A stretch of DNA of 7,083 bases from Pseudomonadota bacterium. Its GTDB lineage: Bacteria; Pseudomonadota; Alphaproteobacteria; Rhizobiales; Devosiaceae. The notes beneath the pieces were generated by a model that saw only the letters and a list, made by a program, of their open reading frames with translations, was not told where the DNA came from and made no database searches. The position numbers and the translations under genes are program-made. Positions within the stretch are counted from its first letter, which is position 1. Every line of letters begins with the position of its first letter. The stretch is from NCBI GenBank assembly GCA_023433985.1, contig JAEYTN010000204.1:1-7083 (forward strand), in the 5' to 3' direction. This document shows, piece by piece, positions 1 to 6,241 of the stretch.

Positions 1-1
1 G

Positions 2-1075
2 ACCGATAGGGTGGCCGGCCGCGTGCTGAGCGTGAGCGGATTCAAGGAGAGCCGGCGCGGCTTCCTGACACGCGCTCTCGATCGCGACGACGTTCTCGAC
101 GCCACCATCCAGGGGCGCTCGGTGCGAATGCTGATCGCGCCGGACAAACCCATGCCGGCGCCCGATGACCTCGCCTCGGGCACTCGGCTCGAAGTTGCGC
201 CCGCACTGCCGCGCTTCGAGGACGGGTTCATCGAGATCCTCGGCGGTGGCCCCACGGGCACCAGCGCGCTGGCCGAGCTCTATCGCGCCATTCCAGAGAG
301 CGATGTTCCAGCCATCGAAGCCAAGGGCCTCACCAAGCGCTTCGGGACCTTCACGGCCGCGCGCGACATGCGCTTCGAAGTGCCACGGGGGCAAATCTTC
401 GGGTTGCTCGGCCCGAACGGGGCCGGCAAGTCGACGACCTTCAAGATGCTCTGCGGGCTGCTGACCCCGAGCGAAGGCACCGGGGCGGTCGCGGGGAACG
501 ACTTGCGGCATTCGGCCGCGCAGGCCCGTGCCTCGCTCGGCTACATGGCGCAGAAGTTCTCGCTCTACGGCGATCTGTCGGTCCGGCAGAACCTCGACTT
601 CTTCGCCGGCGCCTACGATCTCGACCGGGCGCGCGCCCGCCGAGCGATCGAAGCGATGGTCGACATCTTCGCGCTGGAGGGCAAGCTCAACGTCAACGCG
701 GGCGGGCTGCCGCTCGGATTCAAGCAGCGCCTCGCGCTGGCCTGCGCGGTGATGCACGAGCCGGCGGTGCTGTTCCTCGACGAGCCGACCTCGGGGGTCG
801 ATCCGGTCGCCCGGCGCGAATTCTGGACCCACATCAACGGCCTCGTCGTGAAGGGCGTGACCGTTCTCGTCACCACGCACTTCATGGACGAGGCCGAGTA
901 CTGCGACCGGGTGACGCTGATCTACCGCGCCGAGCAGATCGCCAGCGGCACCCCGGACGAACTCAAGGGCAGCGCGGCCCAGATCGCGGGGCTCGATGAC
1001 CCCACGATGGAGGACGCTTTCATCGCGCTCGTCGAAGAAAGCGACCGCCAACGCGAAGCGCGCGAGGCGGCATGA
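2..1075 (+). CDS. ABC exporter ATP-binding protein, YbhF type (5' partial, second ATPase domain)
   Basis: Energises the ABC exporter formed with the two downstream permeases, on the cytoplasmic face of the inner membrane. The reading frame is open to the left edge, so the GTG at 11 is probably internal. Numbered from that GTG, residues 101-318 form a complete nucleotide-binding domain: Walker A GPNGAGKST (134-142), Q-loop Gln181, signature LPLGFKQR (233-240) in place of LSGGQ, Walker B LFLDE (254-258) with catalytic Glu258, D-loop SGVDP (261-265) and switch His290. Residues 1-80 look like the tail of a preceding ATPase domain. PRFEDGFIEIL (67-77) resembles PTMEDAFIALV (331-341) at the end of the visible domain, as expected if two ATPase domains are fused head to tail, as in E. 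coli YbhF. The LPLGF signature is, from memory, usual for the second domain of that family. The stop overlaps the next start (ATGA). An alternative is a single-domain ATPase with an N-terminal extension, which I think less likely. Confidence 0.9.
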   Translation, partial: TDRVAGRVLSVSGFKESRRGFLTRALDRDDVLDATIQGRSVRMLIAPDKPMPAPDDLASGTRLEVAPALPRFEDGFIEILGGGPTGTSALAELYRAIPESDVPAIEAKGLTKRFGTFTAARDMRFEVPRGQIFGLLGPNGAGKSTTFKMLCGLLTPSEGTGAVAGNDLRHSAAQARASLGYMAQKFSLYGDLSVRQNLDFFAGAYDLDRARARRAIEAMVDIFALEGKLNVNAGGLPLGFKQRLALACAVMHEPAVLFLDEPTSGVDPVARREFWTHINGLVVKGVTVLVTTHFMDEAEYCDRVTLIYRAEQIASGTPDELKGSAAQIAGLDDPTMEDAFIALVEESDRQREAREAA

Positions 1076-2214
1076 GCGCGCCGTCCATCCGCGTCGATCC
1101 GCGGCGGCTGCGCGCCCTGATGGTCAAGGAGCTCGCGCAGATCGTGCGCGATCCCTCGACCTTCCTGATCGCGCTCGTCCTGCCGATGCTGCTGCTGTTC
1201 CTGTTCGGCTACGCCGTCTCGCTCGACACCGCAAAGACGCGCATCGCGCTCGTGCTCGAGGATTCGAGCGCGCCCGCGCTTCGCCTGGCCCAGTCCTACG
1301 CTGCCTCGCCGTTCTTCGAGGTCGAGGCTTCGCGCTCGGTAAGGCAGGCGCGAGAGGCGATGGTGGCCGGTCGCGCCCGGGCCATCGTGGTGATCCCGCA
1401 GGATTTCGGTGCCAGGGCCAAGCTCGGCGCGGTGCCGCAGGTCCAGGTCGCCACCGATGGTTCGCAGCCCAATACCGCCAGCTTCGCCGCGGCCTATGCC
1501 GAAGGCGTGTACCGCGAGTGGGCGGCGGCCGAGGGAATCGCAGCCCCGCCGCCGGGCGCGAAAGTACCGCGCATCGAGCTGAGCGCGCGCTATTGGTACA
1601 ACCCCGGCCTGCGCAGCCGATATTTCCTGGTCCCGGGCTCGATCGCCATCGTGATGACGATGATCGGCACGCTCCTCACCGCCCTCGTCGTCGCGCGCGA
1701 GTGGGAACGCGGCACGATGGAGGCGCTGATGGCGACGCCGATCAGCATGGCCGAGTTCATTGCCAGCAAGGTGCTGCCGTACTTCCTGCTTGGTCTGGCC
1801 TCGATGGCGCTCTGCACGGCGATCGCCGTCTACATCTTCGGCGTTCCGTTCCGCGGCTCGCTGCTCGCGCTGTTCGCGATCTCATCGGCCTTCCTCTTGC
1901 CGGCCCTCGGTCTCGGCCTGTTCATTTCTTCCGCGACCAAGAACCAGTTCGTGGCGAGCCAGATCGCGCTGCTCTCCGCGTTCCTGCCGACCCTCCTCCT
2001 TTCGGGTTTCATTTTCGAGATCGCCGCGATGCCCTGGCCGATCCAGGCGCTGACTTACGCCGTTCCCGCGCGCTACCTGATCCCCTCGCTGCAGACCGTC
2101 TTCCTCGCCGGAGACTTGTGGGGGCTGATCCTGCCCGACATCCTGGTGATGATCGGGTTCGGGTTCCTGTTCTTCCTGCTGTCGTTCCGCGTCACCCGGC
2201 GGAGCCTCGACTGA
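1072..2214 (+). CDS. ABC-2 type permease, YbhS-like (first of pair)
   Basis: 380-residue inner-membrane subunit of the exporter. The layout is that of the ABC-2 permease family: a cytoplasmic N-terminus with the conserved KELAQIVRDP stretch (19-28), TM1 about 31-51, a large periplasmic domain about 52-185, then five more hydrophobic segments near 186-208, 231-257, 264-287, 296-317 and 352-372. The cytoplasmic segment VAREWERGTMEALMATPIS (207-225) is the hallmark coupling region that contacts the ATPase. YNPGLRSRYFLVPG (176-189) before TM2 and ALTYAVPARY (326-335) before the last membrane segment are also typical. The ATG overlaps the upstream stop by 4 nt and has GAGG four bases before it, pointing to translational coupling. 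Length and topology match full-length family members. The substrate is unknown; YbhFSR-type pumps have been linked to drug and cation export. Confidence 0.93.
   Translation: MSAPSIRVDPRRLRALMVKELAQIVRDPSTFLIALVLPMLLLFLFGYAVSLDTAKTRIALVLEDSSAPALRLAQSYAASPFFEVEASRSVRQAREAMVAGRARAIVVIPQDFGARAKLGAVPQVQVATDGSQPNTASFAAAYAEGVYREWAAAEGIAAPPPGAKVPRIELSARYWYNPGLRSRYFLVPGSIAIVMTMIGTLLTALVVAREWERGTMEALMATPISMAEFIASKVLPYFLLGLASMALCTAIAVYIFGVPFRGSLLALFAISSAFLLPALGLGLFISSATKNQFVASQIALLSAFLPTLLLSGFIFEIAAMPWPIQALTYAVPARYLIPSLQTVFLAGDLWGLILPDILVMIGFGFLFFLLSFRVTRRSLD
2201..2204 (+). promoter_or_regulatory. Ribosome binding site for second permease
   Basis: GGAG nine bases before the ATG at 2214, lying inside the 3' end of the first permease. 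It supports the short 364-residue start over the much longer open frame that begins around 996. Confidence 0.6.
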
Positions 2215-3308
2215 TGCGACGGCTCGGCGCGATGATCGTCAAGGAAGCCTGGGCGCTGCTGCGCGACCCGAAGGCGCGCATCATCCTGGTGCTGCCGCCG
2301 CTGCTGCAACTGGTCATCTTCACCTACGCGACGACGCTCGACGTCAAGAACGTCGACATCGGCATCCTCGACCGCTCGAGTGGCGTCCATTCGAGCGAGC
2401 TGGTCTCGCGGCTCGCCGGCAGCCCGAACTTCCGCGAGCTGCGGCGGCTGGACTCGGCGGACGAGCTGCGCCGCGCCATCGACAACCAGGATGTGATCGC
2501 CGCGCTCGTGATCGACGCCGATTTCGATCGCGCGCTCGAGCGCGGCGAGACGGCGACGGTCGGCGTCGTGCTCGACGGTCGCCGCTCGAACGCGGCGCAG
2601 ATCGTCGCCGGCTATCTCAGCCGCGTCGCCGCCGGCGTGGGCGCCGACCTGCTCCCGCGCGAACGGCCCGCCGGGGTGATCGTGACCAACTGGTACAATC
2701 CCAGCCTCGACTACATCTGGTTCACGCTGCCGTCGCTCGTGGCGATGATCGTGTCGGTCGCGGGTCTGTCCATCACCAGCCAGTCGGTCGCGCGCGAACG
2801 CGAGCTCGGAACGTTCGACCAGCTCATGGTTTCACCGCTCCGCGTGCACGAAATCCTGATCGGCAAGATGATCCCGCCGATGCTGGTGGGGGCGTTCAAC
2901 GGCTCGCTCTACCTCGTCCTGGCTCCCCTTGTGTTCGGCGTGCCGTTCACCGGCTCCCTCGCGCTCTTCTTCATCTCGCTGTTCGTGTACCTGCTGGCGC
3001 TCGTCGGGGTCGGCATGCTGGTGTCCTCGGCCTCGCAGACCCAGCAGCAGGCCTTTCTCGGCTCGTTCCTGGTGACCACACCGATCATCCTGCTGTCGGG
3101 CTACGCCAGCCCGATCGACAACATGCCCGACTGGCTCCAGACGATCACCTACGGCAACCCCGCGCGCTACTTCATGGTCATCGTGCAGGGCCTGTTTCTC
3201 AAGGCGATGCCCGCCGCGGCCGTGTTCCAGCAAGTCTGGCCGATGCTCGCGATCGCCTCCGTCACCCTCAGCGCGTCCGCCTGGCTGTTCCGCGCCCGCA
3301 TGGAGTAA
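2214..3308 (+). CDS. ABC-2 type permease, YbhR-like (second of pair)
   Basis: 364-residue partner of the preceding permease; the two probably form the heterodimeric membrane channel. Visible features are an N-terminal KEAWALLRDP stretch (10-19), TM1 about 22-42, a periplasmic domain about 43-165, YNPSLDYIWFTLP (161-173) leading into TM2, and the coupling segment VARERELGTFDQLMVSPLR (192-210). Further membrane segments lie near 218-242, 248-271, 280-299 and 341-360, with TYGNPARYF (312-320) between the last two. The start is placed at the ATG that overlaps the previous stop (TGATG), with GGAG at 2201-2204 nine bases upstream. The same frame stays open back to about 996, but that extension runs through the first permease and reads as Arg/Ala-rich non-membrane sequence, so it is not coding. 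It resembles its neighbour in layout, consistent with an old duplication. Confidence 0.93.
   Translation: MRRLGAMIVKEAWALLRDPKARIILVLPPLLQLVIFTYATTLDVKNVDIGILDRSSGVHSSELVSRLAGSPNFRELRRLDSADELRRAIDNQDVIAALVIDADFDRALERGETATVGVVLDGRRSNAAQIVAGYLSRVAAGVGADLLPRERPAGVIVTNWYNPSLDYIWFTLPSLVAMIVSVAGLSITSQSVARERELGTFDQLMVSPLRVHEILIGKMIPPMLVGAFNGSLYLVLAPLVFGVPFTGSLALFFISLFVYLLALVGVGMLVSSASQTQQQAFLGSFLVTTPIILLSGYASPIDNMPDWLQTITYGNPARYFMVIVQGLFLKAMPAAAVFQQVWPMLAIASVTLSASAWLFRARME
3302..3305 (+). promoter_or_regulatory. Ribosome binding site deciding GTG start of outer-membrane channel
   Basis: GGAG, embedded in the last codons of the second permease, lies eight bases before GTG 3314. That GTG gives a lipoprotein signal of normal length with its lipobox at 13-16, so the site and the signal peptide agree on the start. 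Confidence 0.6.
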
Positions 3309-3313
3309 ACGTC

Positions 3314-4729
3314 GTGGCCCGCTTCCTGCCTCCCCTCCTGCTGCTTGCTCTGGCCGGATGCACCGTCGGCCCGGACTACGAACGGCCCCAGCCCGCCGTC
3401 GCCGAGACCTGGCTCGAGCCGACCGCGCCCGGGGAAGTCGACTCGGCGTGGTGGAACAGCTTCGGCGATCCGCAGCTCACCCGGCTCATCGAGCGGGCCC
3501 TTGCCTCGAACCCCGACTTGCGCGAGGCCGAAGCGCGGCTCGCCGAAGCGCGCGCCAATCGCGATGCCGCGCGCGGCGGGCGATTGCCGCAAGCGCGCGC
3601 GACGGGCTCGGCGACCGAGAACGTGATCAGCGAGAACGGCCAGTTGCCGATCGCCAACATCCCGGGCTTCGAGCGCGAATTCTCGCTGTTCGACCTCGGT
3701 TTCGACGCGAGCTGGGAGCTGGACTTCTGGGGCCGCAACCGGCGCCAGGTCGAATCCGCCGAAGCGCGCGCGGAAGCGGCGCTGTGGGGCCAGCGCGACG
3801 CACGTGTCGCGCTCGTGGCCGAACTCGCCCGCAACTATGTGGAGCTGCGCGGCGCGCAGGCCGAGCTGGGCATGGCCGAGGCGCGTGTCGAGGCCCACGG
3901 CGAGCTGGCGCGCCTCACCGCGCTCCGCTTCGAAGGGGGGGAAGCCAACCGGCTGGAAGCCGAGCAGGCGGAAAGCCAGCGTTCGACCGCGGCCGCCGCG
4001 CGCGATGGCTTGTCGGCCGAGGCGGCAGGCGCCGCCTATCGGATCGCCGTGCTGGTCGGTGAACCGCCCGAAGCCGTGGTGCCCGCCGTGCGCGAACGCG
4101 CGTCGCTGCCCGAACCGCCCGCCACGATCGCCAGCGGCATCCGGTCGGAGCTGCTCCAGCGCAGGCCCGACATCCGGCGCGCCGAGCGCGAGCTCGCCGC
4201 CGCCACCGCAGACGTTGGCGTCGCCACCGCGGACCTCTTCCCCCGCTTCAGCCTGCTCGGCAGCCTGGGGCAGCAGGCCCGCGAGCCGGGCGACTTGCTG
4301 TCGGGCGGCAGCACGCGGTTCTCGATCGGGCCGAGCTTCAGTTGGCCGATCTTCTCCGGAGGGCGCATCCGCGCCCAGATCCGCGCGGCCGATGCCCGCA
4401 CCGATGCGGCTGCCGCGCGCTATGATGGCGCGGTGCTGGCAGCCCTGGCCGACAGCGAGGCCGCCGCCAACCGGTTCGCGAACGCCTCCGCCGCGACGAC
4501 GGAAGCCATGCGTGCGCTCGATCGCGAAAAGGTCGCCTATCGCTTGGCAACCCTGCGCTTCGAAAAGGGCGAGGACGACCGCCTTGCCCTGGCACGGGCT
4601 CGCCTGCGCCTTCTCGACGCGCAAAGCCGCGAGCGCGATACGGCCGAGGCACGGGTCAGCGCCGCCATCTCACTCTACAAAGCGCTTGGCGGCGGATGGG
4701 ACGGCCCGATGTCCTCACCCGAACAATAG
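3314..4729 (+). CDS. NodT-family outer-membrane efflux channel lipoprotein (TolC class)
   Basis: 471-residue outer-membrane exit duct for the ABC pump, trimeric in characterised relatives. The N-terminus is a lipoprotein signal: MARF, a Leu/Pro-rich hydrophobic stretch, then lipobox LAGC with acylated Cys16. It is followed by TVGPDYERP (17-25), the usual start of mature NodT/OprM-type proteins. Two outer-membrane-efflux repeats follow, about 50-250 and 275-460. Family motifs include WWNSFGDPQL (46-55), WELDFWG (134-140), RRPDIRRAER (283-292), ADLFPRFSL (306-314), WPIFSGGR (344-351) and LYKALGGGW (454-462). The Ala/Glu/Arg-rich helical stretches fit the long periplasmic coiled-coil barrel. The length is normal. 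It begins 5 nt after the second permease, so it is the last gene of the operon. NodT channels more often accompany RND pumps; pairing with a YbhFSR-type ABC pump is also seen. No obvious defect. Confidence 0.95.
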   Translation: MARFLPPLLLLALAGCTVGPDYERPQPAVAETWLEPTAPGEVDSAWWNSFGDPQLTRLIERALASNPDLREAEARLAEARANRDAARGGRLPQARATGSATENVISENGQLPIANIPGFEREFSLFDLGFDASWELDFWGRNRRQVESAEARAEAALWGQRDARVALVAELARNYVELRGAQAELGMAEARVEAHGELARLTALRFEGGEANRLEAEQAESQRSTAAAARDGLSAEAAGAAYRIAVLVGEPPEAVVPAVRERASLPEPPATIASGIRSELLQRRPDIRRAERELAAATADVGVATADLFPRFSLLGSLGQQAREPGDLLSGGSTRFSIGPSFSWPIFSGGRIRAQIRAADARTDAAAARYDGAVLAALADSEAAANRFANASAATTEAMRALDREKVAYRLATLRFEKGEDDRLALARARLRLLDAQSRERDTAEARVSAAISLYKALGGGWDGPMSSPEQ

Positions 4730-4793
4730 GGCGCGCTCACGCAACTCGCTCCCAGCATTGCCGTGGCAAGCCCTCTAGTGTCGAGCGGTGAGG

Positions 4794-4807
4794 CGCGCGA
4801 TCGCGCG
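4794..4807. repeat. 14-bp perfect palindrome CGCGCGATCGCGCG
   Basis: Perfect self-complementary sequence 65 bases after the outer-membrane channel stop. It could form a cruciform or a short stem, but there is no loop of workable size and no T-run after it, so it is not called a terminator. Such GC-rich palindromes also arise easily by chance in this base composition. Confidence 0.4.
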
Positions 4808-4862
4808 GCGTCCATCAGCGAAGCGAGGACGGACGCTTGACCAAAATTTCCCAATGATTTGA

Positions 4863-4954
4863 GTGCCCATCTTTGTCGTCTTTGGGGCACCATGCTTCGG
4901 AATCCGCAGAATTCTGCCATTCCTTCGAATCCCAAACAGGTCAAAAATGGGCAC
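4863..4954. repeat. 92-nt imperfect inverted repeat (possible small mobile-element remnant or structured RNA)
   Basis: Left arm 4863-4886 and right arm 4931-4954 match as inverted repeats at 20 of 24 positions. They begin with GTGCCCAT and end with TTTGGG, with equal spacing between the matching blocks. Between them sits the perfect 12-bp palindrome GCAGAATTCTGC (4906-4917), flanked by GGAAT (4899-4903) and ATTCC (4919-4923). The element could therefore fold almost end to end with bulges. GGGCACC occurs at both 4885-4891 and 4949-4955, so the left GTGCCC has two possible partners. It coincides with an AT-rich island. I see no target-site duplication at its ends. It may be a miniature transposable element, a palindromic repeat, or a bidirectional termination structure. 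Confidence 0.55.
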
Positions 4955-4955
4955 C

Positions 4956-4979
4956 GTTGGCAGGGCCGACAGTTGGCAG
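4956..4979 (+). repeat. Direct repeat GTTGGCAG, two copies 16 bp apart
   Basis: GTTGGCAG occurs at 4956-4963 and again at 4972-4979, immediately after the inverted-repeat element. A spacing of 16 bases is less than two helical turns. No nearby promoter was found that would make these an operator, so the role is unknown and chance is possible. Confidence 0.3.
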
Positions 4980-4981
4980 TC

Positions 4982-4993
4982 CGCTCGCGAGCG
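4982..4993. repeat. 12-bp perfect palindrome CGCTCGCGAGCG
   Basis: Short perfect palindrome just after the GTTGGCAG pair. It has no loop or T-run and no adjacent promoter that I can recognise. It is recorded because several symmetric sequences cluster in this gap. Confidence 0.3.
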
Positions 4994-5102
4994 ATAGCAT
5001 GTGCGAAAGACGGGCGGTCTCGAACCGGTTTTCGTGGTGATGGCGCTGCAAGCCGTCTTGCTCGGTACCGCCGCCCTTATGGTAGACAGTCACGTCGTGC
5101 CC

Positions 5103-5119
5103 GCCCGCCAAACGCGGGC
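5103..5119 (-). terminator. Hairpin directly after the esterase stop, possible terminator
   Basis: Six-base-pair perfect GC stem (5103-5108 with 5114-5119) around a five-base loop, two bases beyond the TAA of the - strand esterase. A register-shifted 7-bp stem, 5098-5104 with 5114-5120, is an alternative. No T-run follows on the - strand, so it is not a textbook intrinsic terminator; it may protect the 3' end or work with Rho. Confidence 0.35.
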
Positions 5120-5121
5120 AG

Positions 5122-6216
5122 TTAGCTCGACGTCGGGCCTAGGCCGAACGCGCGGCGAAGCGCGTCGAGCTTCGAACGGGTGAACGCTTGAGCAAGCGAC
5201 GTGGTCGGCGCCATTCGATCGAAACCGTGGAATCCGCCCGGAACGACAAGTAGTTCGGTTGGCACGTCGGCCAGCGTTAGCCGGCGCGCGTATTCGATGT
5301 CCTCGCTCGCGAACAGATCGACACCGCCCACTCCGATCCACGCCGGAGCGAGACCAGAGAGGTTCGCGTGGCGGGCCGGAACCGCCCAGGCCGGCATGCT
5401 CGCGCCGCCGGGCTCGGCGCCCAGGAAACTCTTCCAACCCAGCCGGTTTTCCGCCGCTGTCCAACCGACGGTGGCGATATGCGGTGGCATCCTGACGGTG
5501 CTTCCCGTCCTGTCGTCGAGCATCGGATAGACGAGCGACTGAAAGGCCAACGAGATTTCGCCACGGTCACGAGCCTGAATCGCGAGGAGAGCGGCATGGC
5601 CGCCTCCGGCGCTCTCTCCCATGACCGCAATCCGCGCCGGGTCCACCCCCAGCGCCGCCGCGTTGGTATGAAGCCATTTCAGGCCAGCGTAGTTGTCTTC
5701 GATCGATTCGAGGTACCGCGCGGCGGGCGCGAGCCGGTATTCGACGCTGACGATCACGCAGCCGAGCCCCTGCGCCGTCTCCTGCAGATAGCGCAATTCG
5801 CCGCGCGCGCTGCCGAGAATGAAGCCGCCGCCATGCGTGTGGAGGATGGCCGGCCGGCGCTGCCCGGGATCCGCGTTGACAACGAAGACCTTGACCGCCG
5901 GCAGCGCGCCGTCGGCCGGCAGGTTCCGCTCGACCACCGGAATGCCCGGAATGAGCTCGGCCGGTGGCGGGCCGCCATCAGCCGGCATGGTGCGGAGCAT
6001 CTCCTCGGTGATCGGCGGAAACCCGTTCTCGATCATCTCCCTCGCCGCGGGCCGCAATTCGGGCGCGATCGGCGCCAGGCGCTGCTCGATCGACAGGGCC
6101 GATGCCCCAATCCGCGCGGGCGGCTCCGCAGCCAGTGCGAGGCCGGCGCGGGTGGCGAAACCAGCCACTCCGGCCGCGCCGATGAAGCGGGCGAAGTTTC
6201 GTCGTGTCAGTTCCAT
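5122..6216 (-). CDS. Tat-exported alpha/beta hydrolase, hormone-sensitive-lipase-type esterase
   Basis: 364-residue predicted carboxylesterase. The N-terminus MELTRRNFARF carries a twin-arginine motif (Arg5-Arg6), followed by a hydrophobic stretch to ALALAA-like residues near 26-30, so export to the periplasm by Tat is likely. The catalytic domain has the family IV (HSL) oxyanion motif HGGGF (128-132) and nucleophile elbow GESAGG (200-205) with Ser202. The likely catalytic Asp is Asp300 in GGVDLF, and His330 in GGFHGFD completes the triad. YRLAPA (160-165) is another family landmark. The frame is open for 32 more codons upstream, but that extension is Pro/Arg-rich and lies before the Tat motif. 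The chosen ATG at 6216 has GGAG seven bases before it (6227-6224). It lies 25 bp downstream of another esterase gene in the same orientation, so the two are probably co-transcribed. The substrate, likely a short-chain or polysaccharide ester, is not readable from sequence. Confidence 0.92.
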   Translation of the reverse strand: MELTRRNFARFIGAAGVAGFATRAGLALAAEPPARIGASALSIEQRLAPIAPELRPAAREMIENGFPPITEEMLRTMPADGGPPPAELIPGIPVVERNLPADGALPAVKVFVVNADPGQRRPAILHTHGGGFILGSARGELRYLQETAQGLGCVIVSVEYRLAPAARYLESIEDNYAGLKWLHTNAAALGVDPARIAVMGESAGGGHAALLAIQARDRGEISLAFQSLVYPMLDDRTGSTVRMPPHIATVGWTAAENRLGWKSFLGAEPGGASMPAWAVPARHANLSGLAPAWIGVGGVDLFASEDIEYARRLTLADVPTELLVVPGGFHGFDRMAPTTSLAQAFTRSKLDALRRAFGLGPTSS

Positions 6217-6223
6217 GCGAGGT

Positions 6224-6227
6224 CTCC
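6224..6227 (-). promoter_or_regulatory. Ribosome binding site deciding the Tat-esterase start
   Basis: Reads GGAG on the - strand, seven bases before ATG 6216, in the 25-nt gap between the two esterase genes. It favours the start that puts the twin-arginine motif at residues 5-6 over the upstream start at 6312, which would overlap the preceding gene by about 70 bases. Confidence 0.65.
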
Positions 6228-6241
6228 GGTGCGGCGCGCGA

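Larger units (their letters stand above)
4730..5121. other. Non-coding gap between convergent operons
   Basis: About 390 bases separate the two converging gene blocks. No reading frame here has recognisable protein features or a good ribosome site. GC content drops to about 46% over 4841-4950 (51 G/C of 110), well below the flanking genes. The gap holds a long imperfect inverted repeat, two short perfect palindromes, an 8-bp direct repeat and a hairpin after the right-hand stop codon, each listed separately. No T-run intrinsic terminator for the + strand operon was found. Confidence 0.7.

Noticed and set aside
996..2213. Long open frame extending the second permease upstream by about 406 codons
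   Set aside because: It overlaps the well-supported first permease in another frame and reads as Arg/Ala/Pro-rich sequence without membrane segments; a ribosome site and stop/start overlap place the start at 2214.
3167..4624. 485-codon open frame on the - strand across the NodT gene
   Set aside because: It lies opposite a gene with clear family motifs. Its Gly/Arg/Ala-rich composition is the usual antisense shadow in high-GC DNA.
4758..4769. TTGCC/GGCAA hairpin after the efflux operon as a terminator
   Set aside because: The stem leaves a two-base loop, or only four pairs if opened to four bases, and no T-run follows.
3804..4778. 324-codon + strand frame overlapping the NodT gene
   Set aside because: Ser/Pro/Arg-rich out-of-frame shadow of the channel gene with no recognisable domain.
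4837..4865. Possible sigma-70 promoter (TTGACC followed 17 nt later by TGAGTG)
   Set aside because: The -10 hexamer is poor and there is no gene downstream on the + strand for it to serve.
4675..4944. 89-codon - strand frame entering the intergenic gap
   Set aside because: No domain recognised, no ribosome site, and it crosses both the inverted repeat and the NodT 3' end. An old transposase remnant was considered, but no motif supports it.
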